NCBI RefSeq assembly: GCF_963966145.1
Contig: NC_091051.1
Location: 1,798,001 to 1,862,000, forward strand
Length of the DNA stretch: 64,000 nucleotides
Source of the DNA: Tenebrio molitor
Taxonomy: Eukaryota > Arthropoda > Insecta > Coleoptera > Tenebrionidae
Reading direction: 5' to 3'
Shown here: positions 11,951 to 23,900 of the stretch, in pieces
How positions within the stretch are numbered: the stretch's first letter is position 1
How the letters are laid out: every line of letters begins with the position of its first letter
Program-made: the position numbers and the translations under genes
Notes under the pieces: model-generated
What the model was told of the DNA's origin: nothing
Seen by the model: the letters and a program-made list of their open reading frames with translations, nothing else
Databases searched by the model: none

Positions 11951-14900
11951 AATAAATAATGACAATTTGATTTGTTTTGACTTTTGAACTGTCATATTCG
12001 AATTTGTCAATCAAGTGTGCCAACATAAAATCGTAAATATGTTGTCAGTCGAACAAAAATAATTTCAATCATGAAAATCACCCGGCATTATCATTTTTCC
12101 TTTCAATGGTTGCCCGGCGCATCCACTATTTTTACATTTGAGAAACAAGTTGAAAAGTGATTTTGAAGAAACAATATTTACTTTATTACTTTGCAGCAAC
12201 TTCAGGGCGCAATCAATGTAAATGAAACACAAACAGTTAAAACAAATCTAGTTTTTTATAAATTGAGACGAAACTTGTGAAATGAATTGACAATTTCTCG
12301 GCGATGCGGCGGGATAATGTCTAAGTGGCGGCGGCATCCAGGTGAAATCTGACGTTTTCGTCTGTCCACCTTACAAAAGGGCTCGAGCGTGGGTGGGTAA
12401 TAACAAAACGGACAGATAACCCTCAGTACAATGTACCCCGTGAGGGAATAGCCGTATTGTGTGCATTGTGACAGTGCCACCGTTCAATAAGACTTATTAA
12501 TTTCGACCAAAAGGAAGCCACACAAATGTAGGAGCGACTCGAGGGCACCAAACAATTTTAATGTAATAAACTGGAGACATTATTGCTGAAAGGGGTGCTT
12601 TTCTCTAGTTTTGTTTGTTAACTTTAAGGGTGTCAACGTCGTATCAGCAAGTGATTGATTGTAGACAAAGGCAACCACTCAAGCCAGATCAAAGGCCTTT
12701 AGGGCAACGCTTCGGCCTTTTAATAACACGGGAGGGCTCCCACTTTTTCCAGAGGAAAAATTTGACAGTAAATGTTGCTAGCCCGACGCATCGACCATTT
12801 TCTCGTCGAAACAACATCTGGGAAATTTGACTTACCGCTAGGATAAAATCATCGAAACAATTGCATTTTTAATAAAGTCTCAACTCCCGCCTCTGATCCT
12901 CCTTCATATCCTGTCTAGCCGAGGCTCGTCTATGCTCCACTCCAATCCACACACTGAGCCCCCGTAACTGCATGCAAGATCGCTAAATCTCCATTTCGCT
13001 CCCGAAAAACAAATTCGACCCGTTTCGTGTCGCAGCGTTGTTAACAACTCCAGGAGACAACCTGGTTCTTAACCGGTCGCGTTTTTGTTTGTTTTTTTCT
13101 CTCCAGCAATAACTTCCAATAATTTATCGATTGAGTTGTCAGTTTTTGTCTAGGAGAGCAGAACTCGTTCGTGGAAGAAATAAATGCGGTTTTAATGTTT
13201 TCCCCAAATTAAGCCGAAGCGAATCCTTTGATAGGTGGACAAGGAGGGTGAGTCGCCACGGATTCTTCAAAGTTTCGAATTCATTTTTTGTCGGTAGACA
13301 CGAAACTTTTGTTCCCAAGGTGCGGGATGGATTTGCAAGGGTTGAAGGTGCACCGATCCGAGGGGAGCAAATTGCTTTATAGCGCCACCCCTTAATTGAA
13401 TTTTTCTCCCTTCATTGTTTCCATCTGCACGAAAGTGCATTACCAGCTTGAATTTATTTAGTTGTCACTCTGTTTATAAATTACAATGACCATCCCGGCG
13501 CATCCACCATTTTTGCATCCAACTCTTTTGTCGTTTTTGCACCCCCACCTGTCCATTTTTTCGTTTTTTGGATCGCAATTGCAATTACGTGATACTCAGA
13601 TGATTGATCCGTCGACAGCCCCGTTGTCTTCTGACACAGGTGAGCCCCGATCATTAATCACCTCCATTTTAACGCAATCCTACAAGTTATTGTGTATTTG
13701 CTCCGCGCAGATAAATCACCTCTACGTGGAAAAATTTTCTCCGACAAATTTTCTAGGCCACTTGTGTCGATGACTCGGCACGGGAGGATTGTCTTGACCG
13801 TATAAATCATGCCACAATAATTTCCGAAGACGGTTAATGAGCCATCGCGAAAAACTGGAATTTATGGGAGCAAGAACTGATCGATGTCACGATTCCTTCT
13901 AAATAAATCACGTCCAATACCGGAGTGATTCGATATCGCTGGAGGTATCGAAACTCCGCCAGTATCGTTTTATTCTGGTCCATCAAACGAGAAGTGGTAT
14001 AAAAGCTGCTAATGCAGTTGCTCACTAACACCTTTTGGCTATTTATTGGGAGACGTGGCGGCGGCATTATTCATCGGTTTATCGAACACGCGACGTCTCT
14101 ATCGACGCCGATTTACGACGAGACAATAGGCGCGATCACTTCGGACACCGCAGGAATTCGCCTTTTTGCAGGAATTTTTAAGTGGGGTTATCGCGACCTG
14201 TTCGCCTGGATGGACAGATAACGCCGGATTTATGGCGCCACTCTTTGCCGAGCCAGATTTTCAAAATCAGCAAATTACTTATTTGTTGTTTTCGCATGTC
14301 AAAAGATAAAACAAGAGTCGAAAATTGCTGCCAAGCTGCACAATCAAGCTGCAATTGCGCTTAAAATTAAACAAAAATTTTGCATAATTTATATTTGGTC
14401 GATTTTGTTCTTTATGGAATCTGATACATTGACCTAGTTTTATGGAAACGATCGACTTGTAGATAAAGTCAAAATGAAACTGAAAATGTTATGGAAATCG
14501 CAATTTGAATGTTTTTCAATAACATATTTTTTCCGGGTAATGTGGTTGAATTATGTCCCCGAAATATATTTGCTTTGTCTCTTGTGAAGGGGATTTGTAA
14601 ATTGTGCAATTCCGGAACAATTTATCAGTAATTGTGCCGCTTGGGTCTACAGTTAAAATAACTATTAACTATTGATAACTAAATCTCTTCTGAAACTGTC
14701 ATTGAAAATGTTTTATGGATAAAAATATGTAATTTTCATGTTTGTCCCGGCGCATCCACCATTTTTACAGAATGTAAAAACTGGTGGCATTTCTAGAATT
14801 TTGAGCATAATAATGAAGAAAAGAAATTAATTGATGAATTAATTGGTATTTTAGCGAAACTGGGAAAAACAAAGGAAATGGGACAAAGTTAATAGGATCG

Positions 14901-15767
14901 GCAGTGGAATTAATCGGAACAAGTAAAGTTAATTTGACTATAAAATTAATTCGGCAAATAGCGGAAGAGGGACTAGGGAAGTCACCTAACAGCCGTCCGC
15001 GAAACTTTGATTTCTTTTTAATTCCGGAAAAACATTAAATCTAAGCCAAAATCCGGGAGTCCGCTGATTAAAGTGGTGAAATTTCAGAAAGCGGAATTAA
15101 GTGAAAAAGCAAACCGGCTCTGATTAGACAAACTCAAAATCCGTCCGAATCGCACTAAACTAATCTCCCATTACGGGGGCGGTCGGCGAGCGCGACACCC
15201 CCATTTGGCAAAAATCGCTTCGGGCAAAATTAGCCGGCGATCGCCACCTGTGGCTGCCCGTAGGGGGTCTCGCCCCGCCATGCGATATCCTGTTGTCGTT
15301 GGCGATTCTTAATCGGGAGATATCAAATTGCCCCCGTCTCGTCGGCACAAAGCAAACAAAGTCCCATCCGACTCACCTGAACTTTGCGAAACTCAAACCG
15401 GTGGGGTGAGAGGGCGCGTCAAAGGACTAAGTTTCGCCGATCAGGACACATCTAGCAAAGCGGCATCGTCGGGAGTCCGTTGGGTGTCTTCACCACGCGA
15501 CACTGACGACTCGGGCCCCCATAGACTCAGATTTATCGCAGACGGTGCGCACCCCCGACGCGCAAATGTAGCGCGTGCCGTGTCCATCGGTGGCTTTACG
15601 GGAATTTAATTCGTGACGAGCCGCGAAGACGCACCAGGAGTCGCGGGAGACGAGTGGAGCGGAGGCGTAGGTGGAAGCTTCAAGGAAAAAATTAATTCTC
15701 TAAGAGATATTTGTGTCGTGCATTCTATCTTGTTATTCTAATTCTATATTCCATCCACATCTAAAAA

Positions 15768-17495
15768 TAACTGAATTATCAGCATTTTTCTTTTTTTGAC
15801 AGTTGGCACATCCGCCATATTGACGCTTTGTAATTTATTTCATTTTTTTGACAACAATCAAGGGGTTTTCGTGATTTATTTCGCGCCACAAAAATCTATA
15901 AAACATAATTTTTACATTTCATCTCTCTCTGAACGTAACTGAAGATTATTGTTACCATCAAGACAGCGTTTAAATCTTAGACATCACTAGTAATGTCATG
16001 TCACTCTTTACTGATCCTTCCTAGCCGATCTCCTTATAAATTATCAAATTATGTGATAAATAAGTAATTCTTCCAGGATGACACGGGAATGACATAATTT
16101 TAATTGGTATTATTCATTCCAGAGGACACATTCACCCAGGACTAATTTTAGGACACGATTATTCATAACGACCCCCAGTAGATACTTGTATTTGTCTTCT
16201 TCATTTCCTTTTCTTATACAGTGTGGAATTAAATGATTTACATCTAGTTACCTTTGCATTACCCTTATAAAAATACGAAATGCCGCTCTACAAAAAAAAG
16301 AAAGCCTAACCTCAAAATATATATCCAAATTCCAAATGTGATTTATTGCGAAGGGATGATATGAATGCAAAGTTGAGATTGAAATGAAAAAGGAGCTAAC
16401 AAAAGCAAGTCACAGCTAGTGTTGAAAGTGGCCACCAACGTTTGTTAATTCAATTTAGTAAATTGTAACAATTGTCAATTCGATTGATGACATTTATTGA
16501 CAGAACTAATAGTTCGGCACTTCGAAAAAAAAGTAGAGCGGTACAGGAAAATTTACATGTGCAAAAATTCCGAAGGTAACTAGATGTAAATCATTTAATT
16601 CCGCACTGTAGATTCTACTAACGTTCTTTACTCTTGCTCCTACATTTTTTCCAACTTATTGTCGTAGTAATGGCGTCCGCTCCTTAAAGAAGTCCAGGAA
16701 AGTGATCGTTGTTCAACGTCGAACAAATTAACAGAAAAACTTGATGCATTTGTTTAAAGGTCTAGAATAAAAACACACAGATCCAGATTTTTTATTATTT
16801 ATTTTAACAGATAACAAATGTCAGGGGGCACGGGTTCTTTTTCTTTCAGTGTTTATAACAAATAAAGTTGGTAATGAATGACAGACGTGTTAGGTTGGTG
16901 GTAAAACGTCAACAAGCAGTCGTTAAGTTGATCGCTTTTTATGATGTTTTTATTGATTGTTTTATCGATGAGGGACATTGAAAAGGTAAAAAACTCATAA
17001 ATGAGGTCACAGGCACCATATAAAATTTATTACAGCATTCAAAATCTCGTAGATTTAACGTGGGCGAATAAATTTTATTAAAATTGGAGAATTACCGGCG
17101 AATGGGTAAGTACCAGTAAGTTTTAATTTGAGCATTATATTTGGTAAGAGAAATATCGATAAAATCTGTACGGACCTACCTACGGACGTTTTCCACTATT
17201 CAAATAAAATTTTCTAGAAATTTTGCAGAAAAGTTGTTATGTGACATAACCTCACTTTCAAAAATCGATGTATTTAAGAATCCCCATCGGTTTGCTGAGT
17301 TGTGGCGTACATTTTATTAGAGAAAACACTTCGTAATGGTAGAGTGAATCAGAACATTTTCCCCAACCCCATTGTCATTGAATAAAGGGAGAAATTTACA
17401 ATTCTGCCACAACGCGATTTGTATCAAAATCTCACATGAATAAACAACATTGTTAGGTAATTCGGATTCGGGAGAGGCTCCCTCCGTCTTTTAGC
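15768..17495 (+). repeat. Segmental duplication, copy A (contains a MITE)
   Basis: Bases about 15,768-17,495 align in the same orientation with 18,764-19,978 over their whole length. Shared landmarks are AACTGAATTATC, CCACAAAAATCT, CACACAGATCCAGATTTTTT, a GATTGTTTTATCGATGAG block and CCTCCGTCTTTT at the end. Copy A is longer because of the 390 bp MITE and about 100 bp absent from copy B. Each copy holds one YY1/Pho-like motif. It could also be two copies of a large unclassified repeat. Confidence 0.7.
16219..16608. mobile_element. Tc1/mariner-type MITE (390 bp) with TA target duplication
   Basis: The element starts CAGTGTGGAATTAAATGATT and ends with the inverted counterpart ...TTAATTCCGCACTG; the terminal repeats are roughly 40 bp. 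It is flanked by TA at 16,217-16,218 and 16,609-16,610. The paralogous position in duplication copy B (19,211-19,226) reads straight through CTTATAGATTCTA with a single TA. No coding capacity. Confidence 0.85.
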
Positions 17496-18763
17496 GTATT
17501 TAATGCTATGTCTTTTTTTTTTTCAAAAATAGGATCGCTCCAAATTTCAAGAATTAAAGCACAACGTATTTTTAATTATCCTATTTGTACCTACTACCTT
17601 CGTTTTAAATTTTTGTCATCTTCAGACTCCCCGTTTGATCCGAAAGACTCCCGAAACCTTGACTTTTTGGAGGTCCTTCGCCTCTCGACCTCCGCTCTGG
17701 CCGTGCCGGTGTCACCCCGAACAATTTGACGATGTAACACAACATGACCAGTGTTTGATTGATTAGAGCCCTCAATTGCGCTCAATCCTGTCGGCGCTGC
17801 TTCTATCAAATTGTATTATTCGCGTCGACTCTTCGTTCGTACAATGTTGGACCGCATTGATTTGCTGTTGCGGTCATTATTAATACCGGATTCGATTTTA
17901 ATAGCAACGTCGGACGTTGCGTTCCAACGTGATTTGATGAAATTTGTGTGTCAAGTGAAATTATCGACGATGCATTCAGGTCTAGGTTAGAGAGAACGCG
18001 GCTTAAAGGAAACGCGAAGACAACTTCAGATCAGTCGAGTGTCCTCCAGCTTCCGCTCATCAGCATTATTCAAATCCTCGTTTTTCCGTTTTGCAATTCG
18101 GTTACTTATTAATGCCACTGAAAAACCCTCCACGATTTGTTATTAATAATGGAGGCGCGACTTGATCCGGACGACGTGAGCGATGACACCCCCATCAATA
18201 ACCCAACGACAACGTACGCACTCGTACTCCAAACAATGTCCGGTGTGGGGGCGAATAATCGTCGTGTTGAAGTGTTATTGTCGACTTCCATATCTGTGGT
18301 TGTCTGTTTTGTGGAAATTTTTCGAGCGGAGCCGATTTAATTTTTACAGGATTGCCAACCACAAAAATCAATCACTTGGTCGGCTCTTGAATGGGTTATT
18401 TTCGCCGACAGTTCACAAGTTAATTGGATGATTTACCGTACATTAAATTGTTCACCAGAGCAGAGCCGCGTTTTAAATCTTGTTCGCAATCCCTATCTCG
18501 GACGATAAAATATAAAATATAACTAAGAATACATAAAAGGAAAAGTTTCAGCGTTTGGTCCATTCTTTGTCAGTTTGAATTTTATCACTTGTTTTATTAC
18601 TGTTCGGATCGTGAAATAATTTCTGGTCCTGTTCATCTGAATATTAGGAAAGTATTCGCCAAGGAAACTATATTTTAATGCTCCACGGCTTTTTCTTAAT
18701 AACCGAGCGTTTAATCTTATTTTGCAAAAGTTTCTTATAGGCAGGTGAATCACAAGTCCTCCA

Positions 18764-19978
18764 AAAAACTGAATTATCGGCGTTTTTTCCCTTTTTTTTG
18801 AAGACTCGGCGCATCCACCATATTTACACTTGATAATTTATTTATTATTTTTGACAACTATCAAGGACAGAGTTTTCGCGAATCATTTCGCTCCACAAAA
18901 ATCTGCAAAACACAATTTTTGCGTGTCATATTCGTCTAAAATTAACTGGAGATTGCTGTTATTACCAAGACACCGTTTAAATCTTCAACATCCCAACTAT
19001 TGTCATTTGACTCTTTGATCTGATCCTGCCCAACCGATCTCCTTATAAATTATCAGAGTATGCGATAAATAAGTAATTCCTCAGGATGACACGGGAATGA
19101 TGGAATTATCCATTCTAGAGGAAAGATTCATCCAAGACTAATTTTAGGACACGATCATTTATAATAACGAACTTCACGGTGAGTACTTGTACTTTTCTTC
19201 TTCTTTTCTTTTCCTTATAGATTCTATGTATTAATGTACTTTACTCTTGGTCTTTTTGCATTTGTTTAAAGGTCCAGGATAAAATCACACAGATCCAGAT
19301 TTTTTTTTATTATTTATTTCATCAAATAACAAATGTCAGGCGGCACAAGTTCTTTCAGTGTTTGTAACAAATAAAGTTGGTAATGAATGACAGATGTGTT
19401 ATGTTGGTGGTAGAATGTCGTAAAGTTGATCGGTTTTTATGATGTTTTTATTGATTGTTTTATCGATGAGAGACATTGAAAAGGTAAAAAACTCATAAAT
19501 GAGGTCACAGGCGTCATGTAACATTTATTATAGCATTCAAAATCCCGTCGGTTTAACGTGGGTCAATAGATTTTATTAAAATTGGAGAATTGCCGGCGAA
19601 TTGGTAAGTACCAGTAAGTTTCAATTTGAGAATTCTCTTTGGTAAGATATAAATATCGATACAATGTTTGTTAAGAAAACGAGAGTTTTGTACGATTCAC
19701 ACAAAATTTTCAAGACATTTTACTGACTGAAAAGTTGTCACATAACCTCACTTTCAAAAAATCGATTCAGTCAACATTCAACAATCTATATCGATTTATT
19801 GATCGTGTTGGGCATCTTGTTAGCGTAGAGTGAATCAGACTAATATTTTGCCCCAACCCCACGTATCATTGAATAAAGGGAGAAATTTACAATTCCGCCA
19901 CAGTGGCATCAGTATCAAAATTCACATGAATAAATATCGTTAATTCGGGGTCGAGAGAGGCGTCCTCCGTCTTTTTCC
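18764..19978 (+). repeat. Segmental duplication, copy B (empty MITE site)
   Basis: This is the partner of 15,768-17,495. It keeps the ancestral empty TA site at 19,218-19,219 and lacks about 100 bp found in copy A near 16,625-16,740. No ORF is conserved between the copies, so the duplicated DNA is probably non-coding. Confidence 0.7.
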
Positions 19979-20931
19979 GAATTTAGCGGCCAGAAAGCTA
20001 CATTCGGAAAAAATCCAATTATCGAGAGAGCCCGTCGACGAGAATTATGTACAAAAATATTAACATTTTATGCCGCAAGTAATACAACGCATACATTTAC
20101 GTATGTAAATGTGATGTATTCGTTGCGTTTAACTCTAACTCACCCCCTGAGAAGTTCACACGCGACCGCAAAGACGCGAGTTCTTGACAGGACATCACCT
20201 GCAACCGATTTCGTTGTCAATTATTCAGGACGTATCCCGAATCTGGGTTATTTGTTAATTAGACGTCATTTTCAGACAAAAAGGGAATTTCTGCTCAAGA
20301 TTTTCGTTTTTTGTTGGTTATAATCGACCCAATTGAATTTGACGGAAGACAGATTAGGCCACCAAAGAAAACTAGCCCTAAAAACGAATCTTCTAGGCAG
20401 ATAAGTGTATCTAATAAGGCTTGAGCGAGATCATAAGAAGAGAAACGTATGTGTGGGAGTTCTGGGATGGGAATTAATCCTTAAAAATTATTCTTGGCGT
20501 CGGGGGTTGTTTTCGGTTCACTCGAGTAATAATCGTTACTTTGATCAAAATTATTCAGAACGTCGACGGAATTAACATTCGACGAATGATGCACCGCGAA
20601 TCGCGTATTAACCCAATTAATCGACCCCCCATCCCTCCCCCCAGAGACATGTCCGTTGCCAAAAAGCAAACATCGAATTTTAATAAAATCCTGGCTCGAT
20701 ACGCTCCACGAAGCGCGAACAGGACGTTCCGATAAAAAAAATACGATATCGCGGATTTTTCACAGTGTTGACTCTAATACGATCCGATAATCATCTCTAA
20801 TTCTTGGCAAATTGCCACCTTCACTCGAGGAAATTACCTCCACCCGCAGTACAATTGCGCTCGGTTTGCCGATGATTAAACCACGACATTCCAATAAGTA
20901 GGAGTTTATTCGACTCAATACAGATACAGAA

Positions 20932-23900
20932 TTATGGTTTCCAAGTGTGGCCGCAGTGGAAACGGTTTTGGTTTAAATCGTGCTCCTGAAAAATCAATCG
21001 GATGAGGGGTGGGTGGGTTTGTGCGGGGGAGTGACTTACGTTGGGACTGTTGTTGTAGCAGCGCGTGTAAATCCTCCGGGTGAAGTTGTTATAGGTGTTG
21101 ATGTAACAGGCGAGGGTGTCGTTGTAGTCGATCTCGACGGGGGTTGGGGTCTGGGTGTGCGACTGAAAGCTGCTCACGCTGTCCAGCTCGCAGACGGGAT
21201 TGGCCGCCAAAAAGAGCAGATTGCTGTGAGGGATGCGCTCCACCACGTAAAACCTACAATTAATCAAGAGGAGACAAGACTCTAGGGGGTGAAAGTGTCA
21301 CAGCAGAGCTTTAGAAAAGCCAGCAAGAAGCGCAGATTTATGTCCCACTGTTCAGAGAGACAGTTTAGATGCTTGAGGAAAGTGTTTTGGAGCCAGCAAA
21401 ACGTGCGGATTTAAGCCTGGTCTAGTCTTTTCTGGACCAGAAACGTACCAGTCGCACCCAGTTTTGGAGGTGTTGTTTGCATACTCCACCGAACTGAATC
21501 TCTCCCCCAGCGTGAACAACCACATCTCCTTGTCGCAAGGAGTCGGCACGGTCTTGTTAATCTCGAGCCTCTCGTACAACAGGGTCTCGTTTTTGGTGCT
21601 CTCGTAATCGGGTCCGCCGGTAACAGACGTGATCAACAACAAAATGGTGGCCAGAGCCCAATTGGTGACTTGCAACAAATTCTCGAGGAGCTAGAATCAA
21701 AAAATGATCGTTCGGAAGCGACTCGTCGATACTAACCTTTCTGAAAATAGTTATGTTGCTAGGCGATGCATTACTGCCTTTAGCTTCAGGCGGCTTCTGA
21801 CAGATGGCTTGATAGTCGAACATTCTGATGCGTTTGTAGACACCATTTTTGATCAAGCGGTGGGTTATAATGGGACTGATGTCGCCGATGAAGCGACCAG
21901 TGTATTCTAACCCGCTGCCGAAGATCACGTAAGCGTTGTTGTCCAAGATGAAACAAGAGACAAAGTCGGAGTCGCAAGTGCATTTGTGTTTTTTGTTGGC
22001 GTGGGTGCACTACGATTTCTTTCAGTACTAGTCTAGATAAGATCTGGGTATTACCGTTTCGGTGGTCTTGTTGAAGCGTCGATGCATCTCGCGGTAGTTG
22101 AACTGGACACCTACTGCAGCCACCGGAGATTTTTTCCCTTCAGCCATCACAAAAATCGCTTTGGTGCTGGTGATCATCGTGTCATTTTCGTAACCTGAAA
22201 TCTCAAATGGTACCGAGTAGATGAACATTTCTTCGTCTCTGCTGTTGAGATTCTCTTCGACGACTCTCTTGTACCAGTCCTCGTCGATCGATCTGTTCCC
22301 TCTGAAGACTTCTTTCTTTCCTTTGCTCTCTTCCTCATCCTCGTCGAATCTCGGAGGTTTCAACACTTTCCACCGGGTCAGACCCGAGTGTGTCGCCATG
22401 AAGACGTTGTCCACTTGGTACGTGTTAACAAAACTGGAAGTCGACGCTTTGGAAGTTGTACAACAAATCGAAGTACTCACTGTTCTTCGTTCTCTATGGG
22501 GTCCTCAAACCATCTCGTGACTTCAGCGTCGAACAAAAGAGACTTGAAGAGGGGCTCGCCTGAAACACAGTTTACGTTTTTGTGCCTGATGAAGATTTGA
22601 AATTGGTACTTGTGTGTTTGCGGAGCAAGCAGCATCGTACTACCTCTTCAGGCTCTTTGCCGCTGTCGTCGTTGCAGTAGATCCTGAAAAGATCAAGGTA
22701 AATTTGCTTGTAGTTGTAGCGAATAAGCGAGTACCAGTCCGGATGGACCGCCCAGTTCTTGGTCTTGAGCAGGCCTCGTTCGTAATTCGCCGTATTTTTT
22801 ATGTTGACCACCATGAGTCCGTAGTCTTCCGGTAGAGCGATTCCGACCCTGAAAGCGTCCCCTAGAGAAGTGTAAACGTATCGCCTCGTACTCAAGACGA
22901 TTCGTTTCTGCAAAAAACTACTAAAAACGCGAAACGTTTTCATTTCCGCTCTCACCATGTCGTCCAGAGCGAACTTCACGTTGAGTATGTTCGAGCCGGA
23001 GTCGTTTTGCACCATTTGTTCCCTCAGCTGTGGAAGAATCGGCGATAAGACGAGAAAACAAACAAATCCGTACACACCTTCACGATTGATTCGTTGAAAC
23101 GTCGCGGTTCACTTGTGTCGTCTAATATTTCCACCTCGAGTAAGTCCACTCTGTTGAACGTCGGCTTCGGGATGTTCTCAAACTGGAACCGACTTGATAA
23201 CAAGAACAATAACAACAACAATCGTGGATACCTCGCGTCTGTGTCCGGGATGCATCAGGATGTATCCGTTGTTTGTGATGATGAAAGCGTATCCGTTGAC
23301 TCCGATCTGGAAACGATTTTTTAAGTTTGAGTGGTGAAAGAGTGAAAGGTGAGACCGTGTGGTGAGGTATCAGCGAGTACAAGAGCTTGATGGAGACGTC
23401 AACTCCCGCAACTCCGATTATGTCGACGTCGTCCTTGCGGCGACTGTAAACAGGCAAAGACAACGTAGTCATGTAGTCGTAATCGTTGGATTTTTCGTAT
23501 TTGTCGTAATCCTGAAAAAAGAGTGAAGGGAGTTGGTACAACCTCAGAGAAAACAGTATACGTGACTCTCTTTGAGCAAAAAGTGTGACTCGCTGCTCAA
23601 CACTTTCTGCAACCTGGTAAACTCCCTCTTCGCGTGATCCAGAAAGATCGCTCTTTGGCGGTTCCCTTCCAGTTTCTTCCACAACCAGTTGGTGTACCTC
23701 CGATCGGCCAGATCTATGTACAAGTAGCTCCAAATCAACTCCCGCGTCGGTACGTCTCGGTGCCAGTAGTTGACCGGTCGCGACATCACATTCAAGTAGG
23801 GCAGAGCCTTCTCGCGCACTTCTTGCATCAGGGAGATGTTGACGAAGTACCCTTTGTTCGAACACGCGACCCACTCCAGAAGCCTCGCGTCAGACTCGCT

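Larger units (their letters stand above)
11088..18828 (+). promoter_or_regulatory. Cluster of YY1/Pho-like motif copies, consensus GGCGCATCCRCCATTTTTAC
   Basis: Copies, all in the same orientation, begin near 11,088, 12,115, 12,784 (weaker), 13,495, 14,749, 15,804 and 18,807; another is at 6,248. The core CCRCCATNTT equals the known YY1/Pho recognition pattern read on this strand (complement AANATGGYGG). The conserved sequence extends beyond that core on the left (GGCGCAT), so it is either a composite site or a remnant of a dispersed repeat. Binding is inferred only. Confidence 0.45.
9402..20931. other. 11.5 kb gene-free interval with dispersed motifs and repeats
   Basis: No ORF here has the codon structure or a domain that I recognise. 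The interval holds at least seven copies of a YY1/Pho-like motif, a miniature-element-like inverted repeat (11,554-11,950), a segmental duplication (15,768-17,495 and 18,764-19,978) and a Tc1/mariner MITE (16,219-16,608). It lies between the H15 gene and the 3' end of the alpha2-delta gene. It may be regulatory DNA for either flank. Confidence 0.6.

Noticed and set aside
15328..15609. 93-codon ORF in the gene-free interval
   Set aside because: No conserved motif, no splice or poly(A) context; looks like chance in a GC-richer patch.
22610..22644. Alternative donor for alpha2-delta exon 12 at 22,644
   Set aside because: It breaks the reading frame with the next exon ([14 protein letters not shown]); the donor at 22,610 keeps phase 1.
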